Assembly: GCF_003667315.2 (NCBI RefSeq)
Contig: NZ_RCTZ02000013.1
Location: 79,756 to 143,755, forward strand
Origin: Tropicibacter alexandrii
GTDB lineage: Bacteria > Pseudomonadota > Alphaproteobacteria > Rhodobacterales > Rhodobacteraceae
Direction of reading: 5' to 3'
Length of the DNA: 64,000 bases
Shown: positions 32,356-40,930 of the stretch, in pieces
Position numbering within the stretch: position 1 is the stretch's first letter
How the letters are laid out: each line of letters begins with the position of its first letter
Translations under genes and position numbers: made by a program
Notes under the pieces: generated by a model
Database searches by the model: none
What the model was told of the DNA's origin: nothing
What the model saw: the letters and a program-made list of their open reading frames with translations, nothing else

Positions 32356-33057
32356 TTAAGCTGCGGTAACACCGAAAACCATCCCCACCGCTGCGGTCGC
32401 CGCCATTGCAAGCGCGCCCCAAAACGTTACGCGGATGGCGCCCTTGACGATTCCAGCGCCACCAGCTGACGCGCCCAGACCGCCGAGCACGGCAAGCGCG
32501 ACTAGGGTCGTGAGCGCGACGATGATTGCAATCTGCGCAGTCGGTGCAAGCGATGCGATGATCAGAGGAATCACAGCGCCAACGGCGAACGTCGCCGCAG
32601 AAACTAGGGCTGCCTGCACTGGATGTGCAGTCACGGTGTCCGATATCCCGAGCTCGTCGCGAGAATGTGTACCAAGGGCGTCCTTCTCGGTCAGTTGGAC
32701 TGCAACTTGCCGCGCCAGTTCTTCGTCCAGACCTCGCTGGACATAGATATTCGTCAGTTCATTCAGTTCGGCTTCAGGCGTCTCTTTCAACTCTTTGGTT
32801 TCGCGCGCTATGTCGGCCTGTTCCGCGTCGGTCTGGGAACTGACTGATACATATTCTCCTGCCGCCATCGACATCGCCCCAGCGACCAGACCAGCAAGAC
32901 CGGCAATCAGAATCTCGGGGCGCCCTGATCCTGCGGCCGCAACCCCGACAACAAGGCTGGCGGTGGAAACGAGACCGTCGTTGGCGCCGAGAACGGCCGC
33001 CCGCAGCCAGCCGATCCGGTGGACCATATGGGTTTCGGAGTGGGAAAGACGGCTCAC
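32356..33057 (-). CDS. CCC1/VIT1-family iron-manganese transporter
   Basis: 233 aa. The N-terminal helix contains WLRAAVLGANDGLVSTASLV, the signature of the VIT1/CCC1 (DUF125) family, followed by GAMSMAAGEYVSVSSQTDAE, a cytoplasmic metal-binding helical stretch and three C-terminal membrane segments (from about residue 150). The family exports Fe2+ or Mn2+ or moves them into stores. The GTG start overlaps the P-type ATPase stop by four bases (GTGA), so the two are coupled; MVHRIGW at 33027 is an alternative start. Confidence 0.92.
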   Translation of the reverse strand: MSRLSHSETHMVHRIGWLRAAVLGANDGLVSTASLVVGVAAAGSGRPEILIAGLAGLVAGAMSMAAGEYVSVSSQTDAEQADIARETKELKETPEAELNELTNIYVQRGLDEELARQVAVQLTEKDALGTHSRDELGISDTVTAHPVQAALVSAATFAVGAVIPLIIASLAPTAQIAIIVALTTLVALAVLGGLGASAGGAGIVKGAIRVTFWGALAMAATAAVGMVFGVTAA

Positions 33058-34961
33058 AAGATGTTCTCCTTCAATTTAATGGTCCCAGACCCAGCGTCGG
33101 TCGCCGCATCCGGAGCATTTGGCTCTTCGGGTTTGATGCGCAGCGCGCGCAGCGCGTTCAGGATCACAGCCACGTCGATCACTTCCTGAAGCAGGGCTCC
33201 CTGCACAGGCGACAAATATCCATAGCCCGCCGCGATCATTCCCGCGACTGACAATCCGATCCCGGCCACGACGCTTTCGACAGCGATGTGCCGCGAACGG
33301 CGCGCGATCTCGATACCCGGCCCGAGCCGGTCGACCCGGTCGACCAGCAACACCACGTCGGCTGCCTCTGCCGAGGCGGCCGCCCCGCGCGCGCCCATGG
33401 CCACACCCACATCGGCCGCGGCCAGCGCGGGTGCGTCGTTCACGCCGTCGCCCACCATCATGACGGGTCCATTCTTTCGCTCGGTGAGAACGAGGAGAAC
33501 CTTCTGATCAGGCGTCAGGCCAGCGCGCAGACCGTCGAGACCGAGCCCCTCGGTCACACGCTCGGCCACCGCGGCCCGGTCGCCCGTTGCCAGCAGAATG
33601 CGCTCGATCCCCTGCCGACGAAGCCCAGCCAGCATGGCAGCGGTGCCATCGCGCAGGGGATCGGCCATAACGAGATGCCCCGCCATGTGGCCTTCTACCG
33701 CAACGGCCACGAGAACCGAACCCTCCGCAAGGGAAGCATGGTCGCCTTCCATACGCCCGACCCGCTTCGCAACGAAGTCGTCGCCACCAACGATGACTTT
33801 CTTGCCTTCTACATACCCGACGACCCCTTCGCCGGGAATTTCCGCCACCTCTGAAGGTATGGGCAATGCGAGGCCCCGCGCCTTCGCGGCGGCGACAATG
33901 GCTTGCGCAACAGGGTGTTTCGACGCCTGATCGAGTGCCGCAGAGAAACGCAGTATGTCGTCCTCTGTCATGCCGTCGTGGCTGTCTATCGAGACGATCT
34001 GCGGGCGACCGTCCGTCAGGGTGCCGGTCTTGTCGAGGATCAGCGTGCGGATGCGCGCCATTGCCTCCAGCGGTCCCGCGCCCTTGATCAGCACGCCGAA
34101 GTGCGCCGCGCGCGACAAGCCAGCGACGAGCGCGACGGGAACAGCCAGAATCAAGGGACAAGGTGTCGCCACCACAAGGACGGCAACGGCCCGGATCGGA
34201 TCGCCGGAGAACCACCAGGCCGCGAAGGCGATTGTGACGGTGACAAAGAGGAAGCCCAGCGACCAGCGATCCGCCAGGCGAGACATCGGCGCCTTCGAGC
34301 GCTGCGCCTCCTCGACCAGCCGGACGATGCCGGCATAGGTGCTGTGTTGCGCCTCGCGCGTTGCGGTGAGTTCAAAGGCCTCGCCCGCGTTGGTGGAGCC
34401 GCTCATGGCGTCGGCTCCGTGCGCCAACCGAACAGGCAGAGATTCGCCGGTTAGTGCCGAGGTGTCCACAAAGGCCGTATCGGATGCCACCGTGCCGTCT
34501 ACCGGCACCACGTCGCCCTGCCGGACCAGAAGACGGTCACCGGGTGTGATCTCGTCGAGGGGCACCTCCTCCAGCCCGCCGTTGCGGTGCCGGGTTGCCG
34601 TCCGGGGGACGCGGGACAGGAGGTCGTGCATCTCGCGCCGAGCGCGGCCTTCGGCGAAGCTTTCGAGGTAGGTGCCGCCAGAATACATGACCGCAACGAC
34701 CGCCGCCGCGAGGGTCTCGCCGAAAACCAGAGCAGCCGTCATGGAGAGCGCCGCGACGATGTCGAGCCCGACCTCGCCACGCCCGATGCTGCGCAGGATC
34801 TCGACGACGAGCGCGGCGAGCGCGGGTGTGACACCGGCAAACCAGACGAGATCTGCCATATCGCCCCGTCCAGCGAGCCAGAGCGCAAGACCTACGACGA
34901 GTCCTGATACTGCCAACAGCAGAATAGCTGTCTTAAGGCGGTCGGTATTGCTGTGTTCCAT
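33054..34961 (-). CDS. P1B-type heavy-metal ATPase without N-terminal metal domain
   Basis: 635 aa. Two N-terminal helices are followed by the actuator loop (VDTSALTGES), the transmembrane metal motif TPCPLILAVPVAL in place of CPC, the phosphorylation motif LDKTGTLTDG and the hinge GDGVNDAPALAAADVGVAMG. There is no HMA domain at the N-terminus. TPC-type enzymes are usually assigned to Co/Ni/Fe-like substrates rather than Cu. Coupling to a CCC1 transporter makes iron, manganese or cobalt export plausible. Eight or so membrane helices place it in the inner membrane. Confidence 0.92.
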   Translation of the reverse strand: MEHSNTDRLKTAILLLAVSGLVVGLALWLAGRGDMADLVWFAGVTPALAALVVEILRSIGRGEVGLDIVAALSMTAALVFGETLAAAVVAVMYSGGTYLESFAEGRARREMHDLLSRVPRTATRHRNGGLEEVPLDEITPGDRLLVRQGDVVPVDGTVASDTAFVDTSALTGESLPVRLAHGADAMSGSTNAGEAFELTATREAQHSTYAGIVRLVEEAQRSKAPMSRLADRWSLGFLFVTVTIAFAAWWFSGDPIRAVAVLVVATPCPLILAVPVALVAGLSRAAHFGVLIKGAGPLEAMARIRTLILDKTGTLTDGRPQIVSIDSHDGMTEDDILRFSAALDQASKHPVAQAIVAAAKARGLALPIPSEVAEIPGEGVVGYVEGKKVIVGGDDFVAKRVGRMEGDHASLAEGSVLVAVAVEGHMAGHLVMADPLRDGTAAMLAGLRRQGIERILLATGDRAAVAERVTEGLGLDGLRAGLTPDQKVLLVLTERKNGPVMMVGDGVNDAPALAAADVGVAMGARGAAASAEAADVVLLVDRVDRLGPGIEIARRSRHIAVESVVAGIGLSVAGMIAAGYGYLSPVQGALLQEVIDVAVILNALRALRIKPEEPNAPDAATDAGSGTIKLKENIL

Positions 34962-34966
34962 GCGGC

Positions 34967-35947
34967 TTATCTTCCCCCGGCTGAGGCGATTGCCGCTGGC
35001 TCTTCGGAAAAAAGTCGTCCGACTCCCACGCCTCTTGCCTTCCCTTCATCATCGCGCACAAGGAACAGAGCGTCGAGCCCGCGTTTTCTTGCGAGTTCGG
35101 CGCCTCTGTCAGATCCGAGCACCATGAACGCGGTCGCCCAGGCATCGGCTTCGGCACAGGTGCGGGCCACCACGGTGACCGAGGCGGGCGAGGTGATCAG
35201 CGGTGCGCCGCGCTTGGGGTCCATCGTGTGCGCAAGGCGTCGTCCTTGCACCTCGACCCAGTGGCGGTAGTCGCCGGAGGTCGCCACGGCGGCGTCTTGC
35301 AGCGCTAGGATCGAATACGGCGTCCGGCGCTCCGGGTCCGGCGCTTCGACTGCAATGGTCCACGCCTTTCCGTCCGGTCGGAGGCCGAGCGCACGCATTT
35401 CTCCGTCAATCCCGACAAGGGCGTCTCTGATCCCGTGGGCGCGCAGCGTCTCGGTCAGCCGATCCACGCCATAGCCCTTGGCGATGCCATTGAGATCGAG
35501 CGCGATGGGCGCGGATTTGCGCACTTGCTCGCCACGGATCTCCAGCACCTCATGCGTCGGACGGCGCGGGGCGTTCATAGCGGCACGGATGCCATCAGGC
35601 GCGGCGGCCTCCGGCCCGAACCCCCAGGCCGTCACCGCGTCTCCCATGCCGATGTCAAAGGCCCCGGCCGAGGCGCGCCCAATCTCGAGGCCGAGGCGCA
35701 GGACTTGCTTAAGTCGCTCAGGCACCGAAACCAATTCCCCGGCTGGCACAGCATTGAGCCTCATCAGGTCGCTGTCGGGCCTCCAGGTGGACATCTGTGC
35801 ATCCACGTCATCGACGGCCGCCTGCAGCGCGGCGTGGACAGGCGCCGGGTCAAAGCATGGCTTCGAAAAGAACAGTGCCGACCAACGCGTGCCCATAGTT
35901 GGCCCGTTCAGCGCATGGCGTGCGCTCTCAGTAGACATCTTCAACAT
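34967..35947 (-). CDS. apbE: FAD:protein FMN transferase ApbE
   Basis: 326 aa. Family motifs are present: PTMGTRWSALFF near the N-terminus, MSTWRPDSDLMRLNA, GAFDIGMGDAVTAWGFGP, ALDLNGIAKGYGVDRL, AVATSGDYRHW and HTMDPKRGAPL with the Mg-binding Asp/Thr residues late in the protein. ApbE attaches FMN through a phosphoester to Thr/Ser in exported or membrane proteins. No clear signal peptide is seen. It overlaps the 3' end of the reductase gene by 20 bp, and its target is probably encoded in the same operon. Confidence 0.95.
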   Translation of the reverse strand: MLKMSTESARHALNGPTMGTRWSALFFSKPCFDPAPVHAALQAAVDDVDAQMSTWRPDSDLMRLNAVPAGELVSVPERLKQVLRLGLEIGRASAGAFDIGMGDAVTAWGFGPEAAAPDGIRAAMNAPRRPTHEVLEIRGEQVRKSAPIALDLNGIAKGYGVDRLTETLRAHGIRDALVGIDGEMRALGLRPDGKAWTIAVEAPDPERRTPYSILALQDAAVATSGDYRHWVEVQGRRLAHTMDPKRGAPLITSPASVTVVARTCAEADAWATAFMVLGSDRGAELARKRGLDALFLVRDDEGKARGVGVGRLFSEEPAAIASAGGR

Positions 35948-38135
35948 ACCGTCCCTCCGCTTTCAAAACTGCTGGTGTGAGCCCAGAAGGGGAGAGTATC
36001 TCAGCCAGCGCGTCAGCAACGCCCGCCGCCATGTCCCGCCCGCCACAGACCATGACGCGGGCACCGTCGCGGATAAGTCTGGAGACTTCGGTGGCATCGT
36101 TTCTAAGGGCATCCTGGACATAGTGCGGTCGCGCCCCGCGCGAGATAGCCGTGACAAGACGGGCAAGGCGACCCTGATCCAGCCAGGTGGGCATCTCCTC
36201 GCCATAGAGAAAATCGCTGTCCGTGTGACGTATCCCAAAGAACAGGTGGATGGGCCGCCGCCCTGCATTTCCGCGCACGAACCCAGCCAGCGGCCCGACG
36301 CCGGTTCCAGCGCCGATCAGGATCAGCGGCGCCTGGCCTTTGCCAGGTTGGAAGCCGGGATTGCGCCGAAGAAACGTAGTCACCATGTCGCCCGGCTCCA
36401 GCGCCGTGAGCTGGCCCGAACAGAGGCCGCCAGGATGTTTCTTGACTACGATCTCGACAAAGCCGTCGCGGCGGCTCGAGGCGAGCGAGTAGAGCCGCGG
36501 CACGGAACTGCCCTCGGGCAGGACGCCGATCAGGTCCCCGGCCGTAAACCGCGCGAACCCGCTCCCGATCAACCGCTGCCAGAGCGTGGCGCGCGGCAGA
36601 GCGAACCGCAGGATCGCCGTCGGTGCCTGCACGTCGGCGCCGTAGTCCCTGCGCGAGACGAGGGTCAGCTTCTCGGTTTTCGGCAGGACAGGCTGGTGCG
36701 ACAATTCCAGAGAATTGCCAAGCGCCTCGCCGAGTACACGGCCCCAGCGGGCGAAATCCTGTGGCGACTGGCGGTCAATCGTGTCGAGCGGCATGAGTTC
36801 GGGCCAGCCCTTCGCCTGCGCCGCTGCCGCGACGGCCTTGGCGAAGGCGCAAAATGCCGGAAAACTGCGGTCGCCGAAGCCGAGCACGGCTATGGGAATG
36901 TGAGGCGGAGGATCGGCAGCGTTTAGCCGGTCGAGGAAACTCCTCGCCGATGCGGGCGCAGCCCCGTCGCCATAGGTCGCTGCGAGCACGATGATCCGCT
37001 TGGCACGGTCGTAGCGCTCCGGCGCAAAGCCCGACATCGGGCCGACATGGACGCTTTGCCCGGTCTTGGTCAGAGTGGCGTGGAGGGTCGCGGCGAAGCC
37101 CCAGGTGCTGCCACCTTCGCTGCCGACGAGCAGGATCGTCTCGGCGCGCGCTGCGGGCTGGTTGCCGCGGATGCGTGGCCGTCCGCGCCGCGCGGCCAGC
37201 CAGATCAGGACGCCGGTTACCCCCATCATCGGCACGCCGAGCGCCATCAGCCCCAACACCAACCCGAGTGTCGCCGCACCCTGGCCCGTGTGCAGCATGT
37301 ATATCGTTTCTGACACACGCTCCCACCCGGTCAGGTCAGACCAGCTCAGCAGACCCCCGGTGCCCTGATCGAGATACCCGGTGCCCCGATCTGTCTTGAG
37401 CGTGAAGACATCCGTGGCGTCGCCTGGATAGGGAAAGCTCAGCTCGCGCAGCTCGGCGACGGGTGTTTGCATCAGTGTGGCCATCTGGTCGAGGACAAAG
37501 CCCGTCTCTCCGCTCACCTCGGTCGGCATGGCCGACGCTGCGGCGCTGTCAGGAAGCAGATCGAAGGTGGAGGCCGTCATCCATAGGGCCGTGGTGGACG
37601 AGAGCAGAAGGCCGATCACCGCGATCCGGGCGACCTCTACATGCAGCCGGCCCGCGAGCGGACCTCGCAGATGCGCGAACCAGTGCCGCCAGCCGCCCGC
37701 CCGGCGCGCGACCAGCGCCGCGCCGGAGAGCGATAGGACCAGCATCGCCGCGGCTGCGGCGGCCATAGCGATGCGCCCGCCGTCCCCAAGGAACAGCGAG
37801 CGATGAAGGTTCGTGAGCCATCGTTCGACCTGGTTCGGGTCGGCCGACGCCACGCCCGCGCCGGTCGCCGGATCGATCACGGCAGCACCCGGCGTGCCCT
37901 GATCGAACCAGTATGCCGTGATGCGGCCCGAGGGCGACCGGCGGATCTGCTCGACACCCGGATAGACCATCTGGATGCGGTCCGCGAGAACGGCCACCAT
38001 CAGCCCCGCCTCGGACTGCGGCGCGGAAAGGCGCTCAACAGCGGGGAAGACCGACAGTGCCGCGCCGCTGAGCGCGAGCACCGAGACAAGAGCCAGAGCC
38101 AGAAGACCCGGCCAGCGATGAAGAGCGCGGATCAT
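35928..38135 (-). CDS. PepSY-flavodoxin-FNR membrane reductase
   Basis: 735 aa from the ATG at 38135 (GAGGG upstream). The N-terminal PepSY_TM part has four membrane helices (about 5-30, 135-160, 185-210, 295-320). A flavodoxin domain (about 335-480, ILLVGSEGGSTWGFA) and a ferredoxin-NADP reductase domain (about 510-735, RLYSLASSRRDGF, LILIGAGTGVGPLAGF, VMVCGGRDMAAGVADAL) follow. It resembles CysJ-type reductases tethered to the inner membrane. It should pass NADPH electrons across the membrane to an exported flavoprotein, fitting its ApbE and DUF2271 neighbours. Confidence 0.92.
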   Translation of the reverse strand: MIRALHRWPGLLALALVSVLALSGAALSVFPAVERLSAPQSEAGLMVAVLADRIQMVYPGVEQIRRSPSGRITAYWFDQGTPGAAVIDPATGAGVASADPNQVERWLTNLHRSLFLGDGGRIAMAAAAAAMLVLSLSGAALVARRAGGWRHWFAHLRGPLAGRLHVEVARIAVIGLLLSSTTALWMTASTFDLLPDSAAASAMPTEVSGETGFVLDQMATLMQTPVAELRELSFPYPGDATDVFTLKTDRGTGYLDQGTGGLLSWSDLTGWERVSETIYMLHTGQGAATLGLVLGLMALGVPMMGVTGVLIWLAARRGRPRIRGNQPAARAETILLVGSEGGSTWGFAATLHATLTKTGQSVHVGPMSGFAPERYDRAKRIIVLAATYGDGAAPASARSFLDRLNAADPPPHIPIAVLGFGDRSFPAFCAFAKAVAAAAQAKGWPELMPLDTIDRQSPQDFARWGRVLGEALGNSLELSHQPVLPKTEKLTLVSRRDYGADVQAPTAILRFALPRATLWQRLIGSGFARFTAGDLIGVLPEGSSVPRLYSLASSRRDGFVEIVVKKHPGGLCSGQLTALEPGDMVTTFLRRNPGFQPGKGQAPLILIGAGTGVGPLAGFVRGNAGRRPIHLFFGIRHTDSDFLYGEEMPTWLDQGRLARLVTAISRGARPHYVQDALRNDATEVSRLIRDGARVMVCGGRDMAAGVADALAEILSPSGLTPAVLKAEGRYVEDVY

Positions 38136-38146
38136 GGTTCTATCCC

Positions 38147-38617
38147 TCACATATCGTAGGCGAAGTTGGCGACATAGCGGCGACCGGCCACGGGGGTGCC
38201 TGCGCCTTGCGTCGTAAGAGGGACGGCCACTTCGTTCGGACTGTCTCGCATATCCTCGACTGCGGCGTCGATGTGCAGGGTGTAACCAGCATCGAACAGG
38301 GCGTCGGCGAGGTCGAGCGTGATCTCAAGCGTTCGGCCCGCGCCGACACTTGCCCCTGTGATGCCGTTGACCTGGGCCGTGTCGCCGCCGGTCGCCCGGT
38401 ACCAGTCGGTCAGGTGCTCATAGTATTTCGACTTGCCGCCAGCCATCCACAGGCTGCCGGCATAGGCGCCCGAGGCGTCGGTAACATAGAGCGCAAGATA
38501 GGCGCCATCACCGCCGTAAGTGTTGAGGGTCGTGGTCATTGTGACGGGCCGCGCCATGGCGAGGCCGGGGAGTGTAAGCGCCGTGGTCAGCGCGAGCGTT
38601 GCGAGAACGGATTTCAT
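38147..38617 (-). CDS. DUF2271 exported protein, candidate flavinylation target
   Basis: 156 aa from the ATG at 38617. The signal peptide is MKSVLATLALTTALTLPGLA, with cleavage after AMA near residue 22. The body has LNTYGGDGAYLALYVTDASG and SKYYEHLTDWYRATGG, typical of DUF2271 proteins found with PepSY reductases. The sequence NGITGAS (Thr87 to Ser90) closely matches the ApbE target motif D/N-x-x-S/T-G-A-T/S, so Thr87 is a candidate FMN attachment site. It is 11 bp upstream of the reductase. Confidence 0.85.
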   Translation of the reverse strand: MKSVLATLALTTALTLPGLAMARPVTMTTTLNTYGGDGAYLALYVTDASGAYAGSLWMAGGKSKYYEHLTDWYRATGGDTAQVNGITGASVGAGRTLEITLDLADALFDAGYTLHIDAAVEDMRDSPNEVAVPLTTQGAGTPVAGRRYVANFAYDM

Positions 38618-38658
38618 CGGCTTGGGTCCTTGTACGAGATTTGAGAGAGAAACCGGGT

Positions 38659-39009
38659 TCAGTTCACTTGAACCTGCGGTGGCGCGCCATTTCCGAAAAG
38701 CCCGTTCTGCGGCGGGGCTACGGTGCCAGCGGGGGCCGGGTTGCGGGCGCTGCCGTTGCATTCGTCATCGTCGTCGCAGTCATCATCATCGTCGTCGTCA
38801 TAGCGAGAGCCATTCCGGTATTCGTGCTCATCATCGTCGTCGTCACTGCTGACGAACACGAGCGGCAGCGCCGCTTGGGCGTCATCCAACACCGCGGCGG
38901 AGGTCTGGGCGAACGTGTCGCCGGGTGCGCGCATGGCGCTCCAGGCAGGAAAACCTATGGCGGTGGTCAAGGCCGTCGAGGCGATCAGAAGGGCAAGGGT
39001 CTTTTTCAT
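38659..39009 (-). CDS. Asp-rich exported small protein
   Basis: 116 aa from the ATG at 39009 (MKKTLALLIAS). It has a signal peptide with an Ala-rich end (cleavage near residue 25-30). An acidic tract from about 53 to 85 contains runs of five, seven and four Asp interspersed with Cys residues, and a Pro/Gly-rich tail ends PPQVQVN. The acidic tract suggests divalent-cation binding in the periplasm. It begins the DUF2271-reductase-ApbE run and has no recognised family. Confidence 0.75.
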   Translation of the reverse strand: MKKTLALLIASTALTTAIGFPAWSAMRAPGDTFAQTSAAVLDDAQAALPLVFVSSDDDDDEHEYRNGSRYDDDDDDDCDDDDECNGSARNPAPAGTVAPPQNGLFGNGAPPQVQVN

Positions 39010-39106
39010 GGCAAGGGTCCTTTCGTTTGCTGGGATCAATCTGGAGATGCTGCCTGATGTCTTCCTGACGCCGCGGCGATTCGTGCTTCAGCTTGCTGTC
39101 AGGAAC

Positions 39107-39136
39107 AAAAAAGGCCCCGCCGATTGTGGCGGGGCC
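39107..39136 (-). terminator. Rho-independent terminator after the cytochrome b gene
   Basis: GGCCCCGCC / GGCGGGGCC stem with a 6-nt loop, followed on the minus strand by six U residues. It separates the PepSY/cytochrome b unit from the Asp-rich/DUF2271 unit, which would need its own promoter or read-through. Confidence 0.9.
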
Positions 39137-39174
39137 AGAAAGGGCCGTCGGGACAGATCGGCTCGGGGGAACAT

Positions 39175-39849
39175 TCAGGCGATGTCGCCTGGTTGGGGAG
39201 CGCGTTTTTCGCCAGTGACCATGGCGCGGGCCAGGTTTTCGCGATGACGGAATGAGGTCAGCACGACGCCCCCCACATGAACGGCGATCAGCAGGAGCAT
39301 CAAGTTGGCAAGCACCTCATGCACTTCAGCCACGGCACTTTCGCCGCCTTCGCCTCGAGTGCCATATTCACGGCCCTCATCGTCCTCATCGGCAAAAGCA
39401 GGTGCGACGATCTGCGGGAGATCGGGCAACATCGCGATGCGGGTCTCGTCCTCGAGCAGCCATCCGGTGAACGCCGTGCCCGACAGGGTGATCAACAGCG
39501 CCACAGTCATCGCAGCGCCCGCAGGGTTATGGCCAAGGTAGCGGCGCTCGCGATGTCCGAACACATCACGCAGATAGCCAAATGTCGCAGATGGGCCCTT
39601 GAGGAATTGCGTAAAGCGCGCGTATCGGCTGCCGACAAGGCCCCAGACCAGGCGGAAGGCCACCAGACCCGCAACGATGTAGCCTGCAACCTCATGCACA
39701 GTGGAGAGCTCCTCGGCGCTGAGATAAGCGACCGCGAAAGCAGCCACCAAGCTCCAGTGAAACACGCGGATTAAGGGGTCCCAGACACGAACCTTTGCAA
39801 GTGATCCTTGCGCAGCCGATCGGGCAGCCTTTTGCGATGTTTCAGTCAT
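39175..39849 (-). CDS. Cytochrome b561-type diheme membrane protein
   Basis: 224 aa from MTETSQK at 39849. The pattern VWDPLIRVFHWSLVAAFAVAY, then HEVAGYIVAGLVAFRLVWG, and late HEVLANLMLLLIAVHVGGV supplies the four haem-ligand His residues of the bacterial cytochrome b561 (COG3658) family in four helices. An acidic insert (ADEDDEGREYG) lies in the loop before the last helix. It overlaps the upstream PepSY gene by 8 bp. It probably links quinol to the periplasmic redox proteins. Confidence 0.9.
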   Translation of the reverse strand: MTETSQKAARSAAQGSLAKVRVWDPLIRVFHWSLVAAFAVAYLSAEELSTVHEVAGYIVAGLVAFRLVWGLVGSRYARFTQFLKGPSATFGYLRDVFGHRERRYLGHNPAGAAMTVALLITLSGTAFTGWLLEDETRIAMLPDLPQIVAPAFADEDDEGREYGTRGEGGESAVAEVHEVLANLMLLLIAVHVGGVVLTSFRHRENLARAMVTGEKRAPQPGDIA

Positions 39850-40123
39850 CCTCATCATCCTCAAATTCGAGTTCGAGAATTTCCAATGTGGACGGGTGCA
39901 CAGTCACCTCGATCCGACGCCCGTTGGCATCTCGACCGTCGATCTCGTAACAACCGTCGTCGATCTTGACGCGACGGACAGTCCAGCCGTTCTCATCGGC
40001 CAAACGCGTTACAGCTTCGCGTGGTTGCCAATCCGCCATGGGCACAAAGCAATCATCTTCGGCCAGCGCCGCCCCAGCGGGAAACACGGCAAGAAAGGTC
40101 AGAATTGTCAGTGTCGTCTTCAT
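39842..40123 (-). CDS. Periplasmic PepSY-domain protein
   Basis: 93 aa from the ATG at 40123 (MKTTLTILTFLAV), with a signal peptide cleaved after ALA near 21. The single PepSY domain has REAVTRLADENGWTVRRVKID, DGCYEIDGRDANGRRIEV and HPSTLEIL. The very acidic tail ends DDEDD. Proteins of this type are typically under control of an adjacent OmpR-type two-component system, which is encoded divergently here. Confidence 0.88.
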   Translation of the reverse strand: MKTTLTILTFLAVFPAGAALAEDDCFVPMADWQPREAVTRLADENGWTVRRVKIDDGCYEIDGRDANGRRIEVTVHPSTLEILELEFEDDEDD

Positions 40124-40270
40124 GGTGCAAACTCCAACTTGAGGCCGTCTTGAACAGACCATCAGCCCTGAACCTGACGGGATCCTGAAGACCGGCTGCC
40201 AAAACCGTCAGCTTCACGTCAGCCCGATTGGACAAGGAGTACCTCGACAAGGAAAGGAAACTCGCCTGCC

Positions 40271-40930
40271 ATGCGTATCCTGCTGATCGAAGATGATGCC
40301 GTTCTGGGTGCCGCCATACGCGACCAGATCGCGGGCGATGGCCAGTCTGTGGATTGGGTGCAGCGGCTGGACGCGGCGCAAGACGCCATGGCGGGGGCCT
40401 CCCATGACCTGGTGCTTCTCGATCTTATGCTGCCGGATGGACGGGGCATCCCGTTTCTCAAAGCCTTGCGCATGCGGGGAGATGTGACGCCGGTGATCAT
40501 CCTGACCGCGCTCGACCAGGTGTCGGACCGGATCGAGGGGCTGAACGCCGGTGCCGACGACTACCTCGTCAAACCCTTCGACCTTGCAGAGCTCTCGGCG
40601 CGCATCGGATCGGTCGCGCGCCGCTACACCGGCAATCCCAATCCGATCATCACCCATGGCATGCTCGATATCGACCTTGCCGCGCGCAGCATTCACTGCG
40701 CCGGTAAACCGGTGGCTCTGACGGCGCGCGAATGGGCACTGTTCGAAGCCTTCCTTGCCCGCCCCGGTCAGCTTCTGTCCAAGGCGCAGCTCGAAGACAA
40801 GCTTTATGCCTTCGGGGCCGAGATCGAGAGCAACACGATCGAGGTTCATGTCAGCCGCCTGCGCAAGAAGCTGGGCGCGGGCATCATCGAGACAGAGCGC
40901 GGGATGGGCTATCGGCTGGGTGCGCCATGA
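40271..40930 (+). CDS. OmpR-family response regulator
   Basis: 219 aa. The receiver domain has the acidic pair in LLIEDDAVL, the phospho-acceptor Asp51 (LVLLDLMLPDG) and the Lys in ADDYLVKPFD. The C-terminal winged-helix DNA-binding domain (about 125-219) has LTAREWALFEAFLARPGQLL and NTIEVHVSRLRKKL. It is divergent from the PepSY/cytochrome operon across a 147-bp intergenic region and likely controls it. Confidence 0.95.
   Translation: MRILLIEDDAVLGAAIRDQIAGDGQSVDWVQRLDAAQDAMAGASHDLVLLDLMLPDGRGIPFLKALRMRGDVTPVIILTALDQVSDRIEGLNAGADDYLVKPFDLAELSARIGSVARRYTGNPNPIITHGMLDIDLAARSIHCAGKPVALTAREWALFEAFLARPGQLLSKAQLEDKLYAFGAEIESNTIEVHVSRLRKKLGAGIIETERGMGYRLGAP

Noticed and set aside
38755..38860. Trinucleotide-rich stretch (tca/gtc repeats) as a microsatellite or CRISPR-like repeat
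   Set aside because: It encodes Asp runs in frame in a secreted protein, and the codons vary (GAT/GAC).
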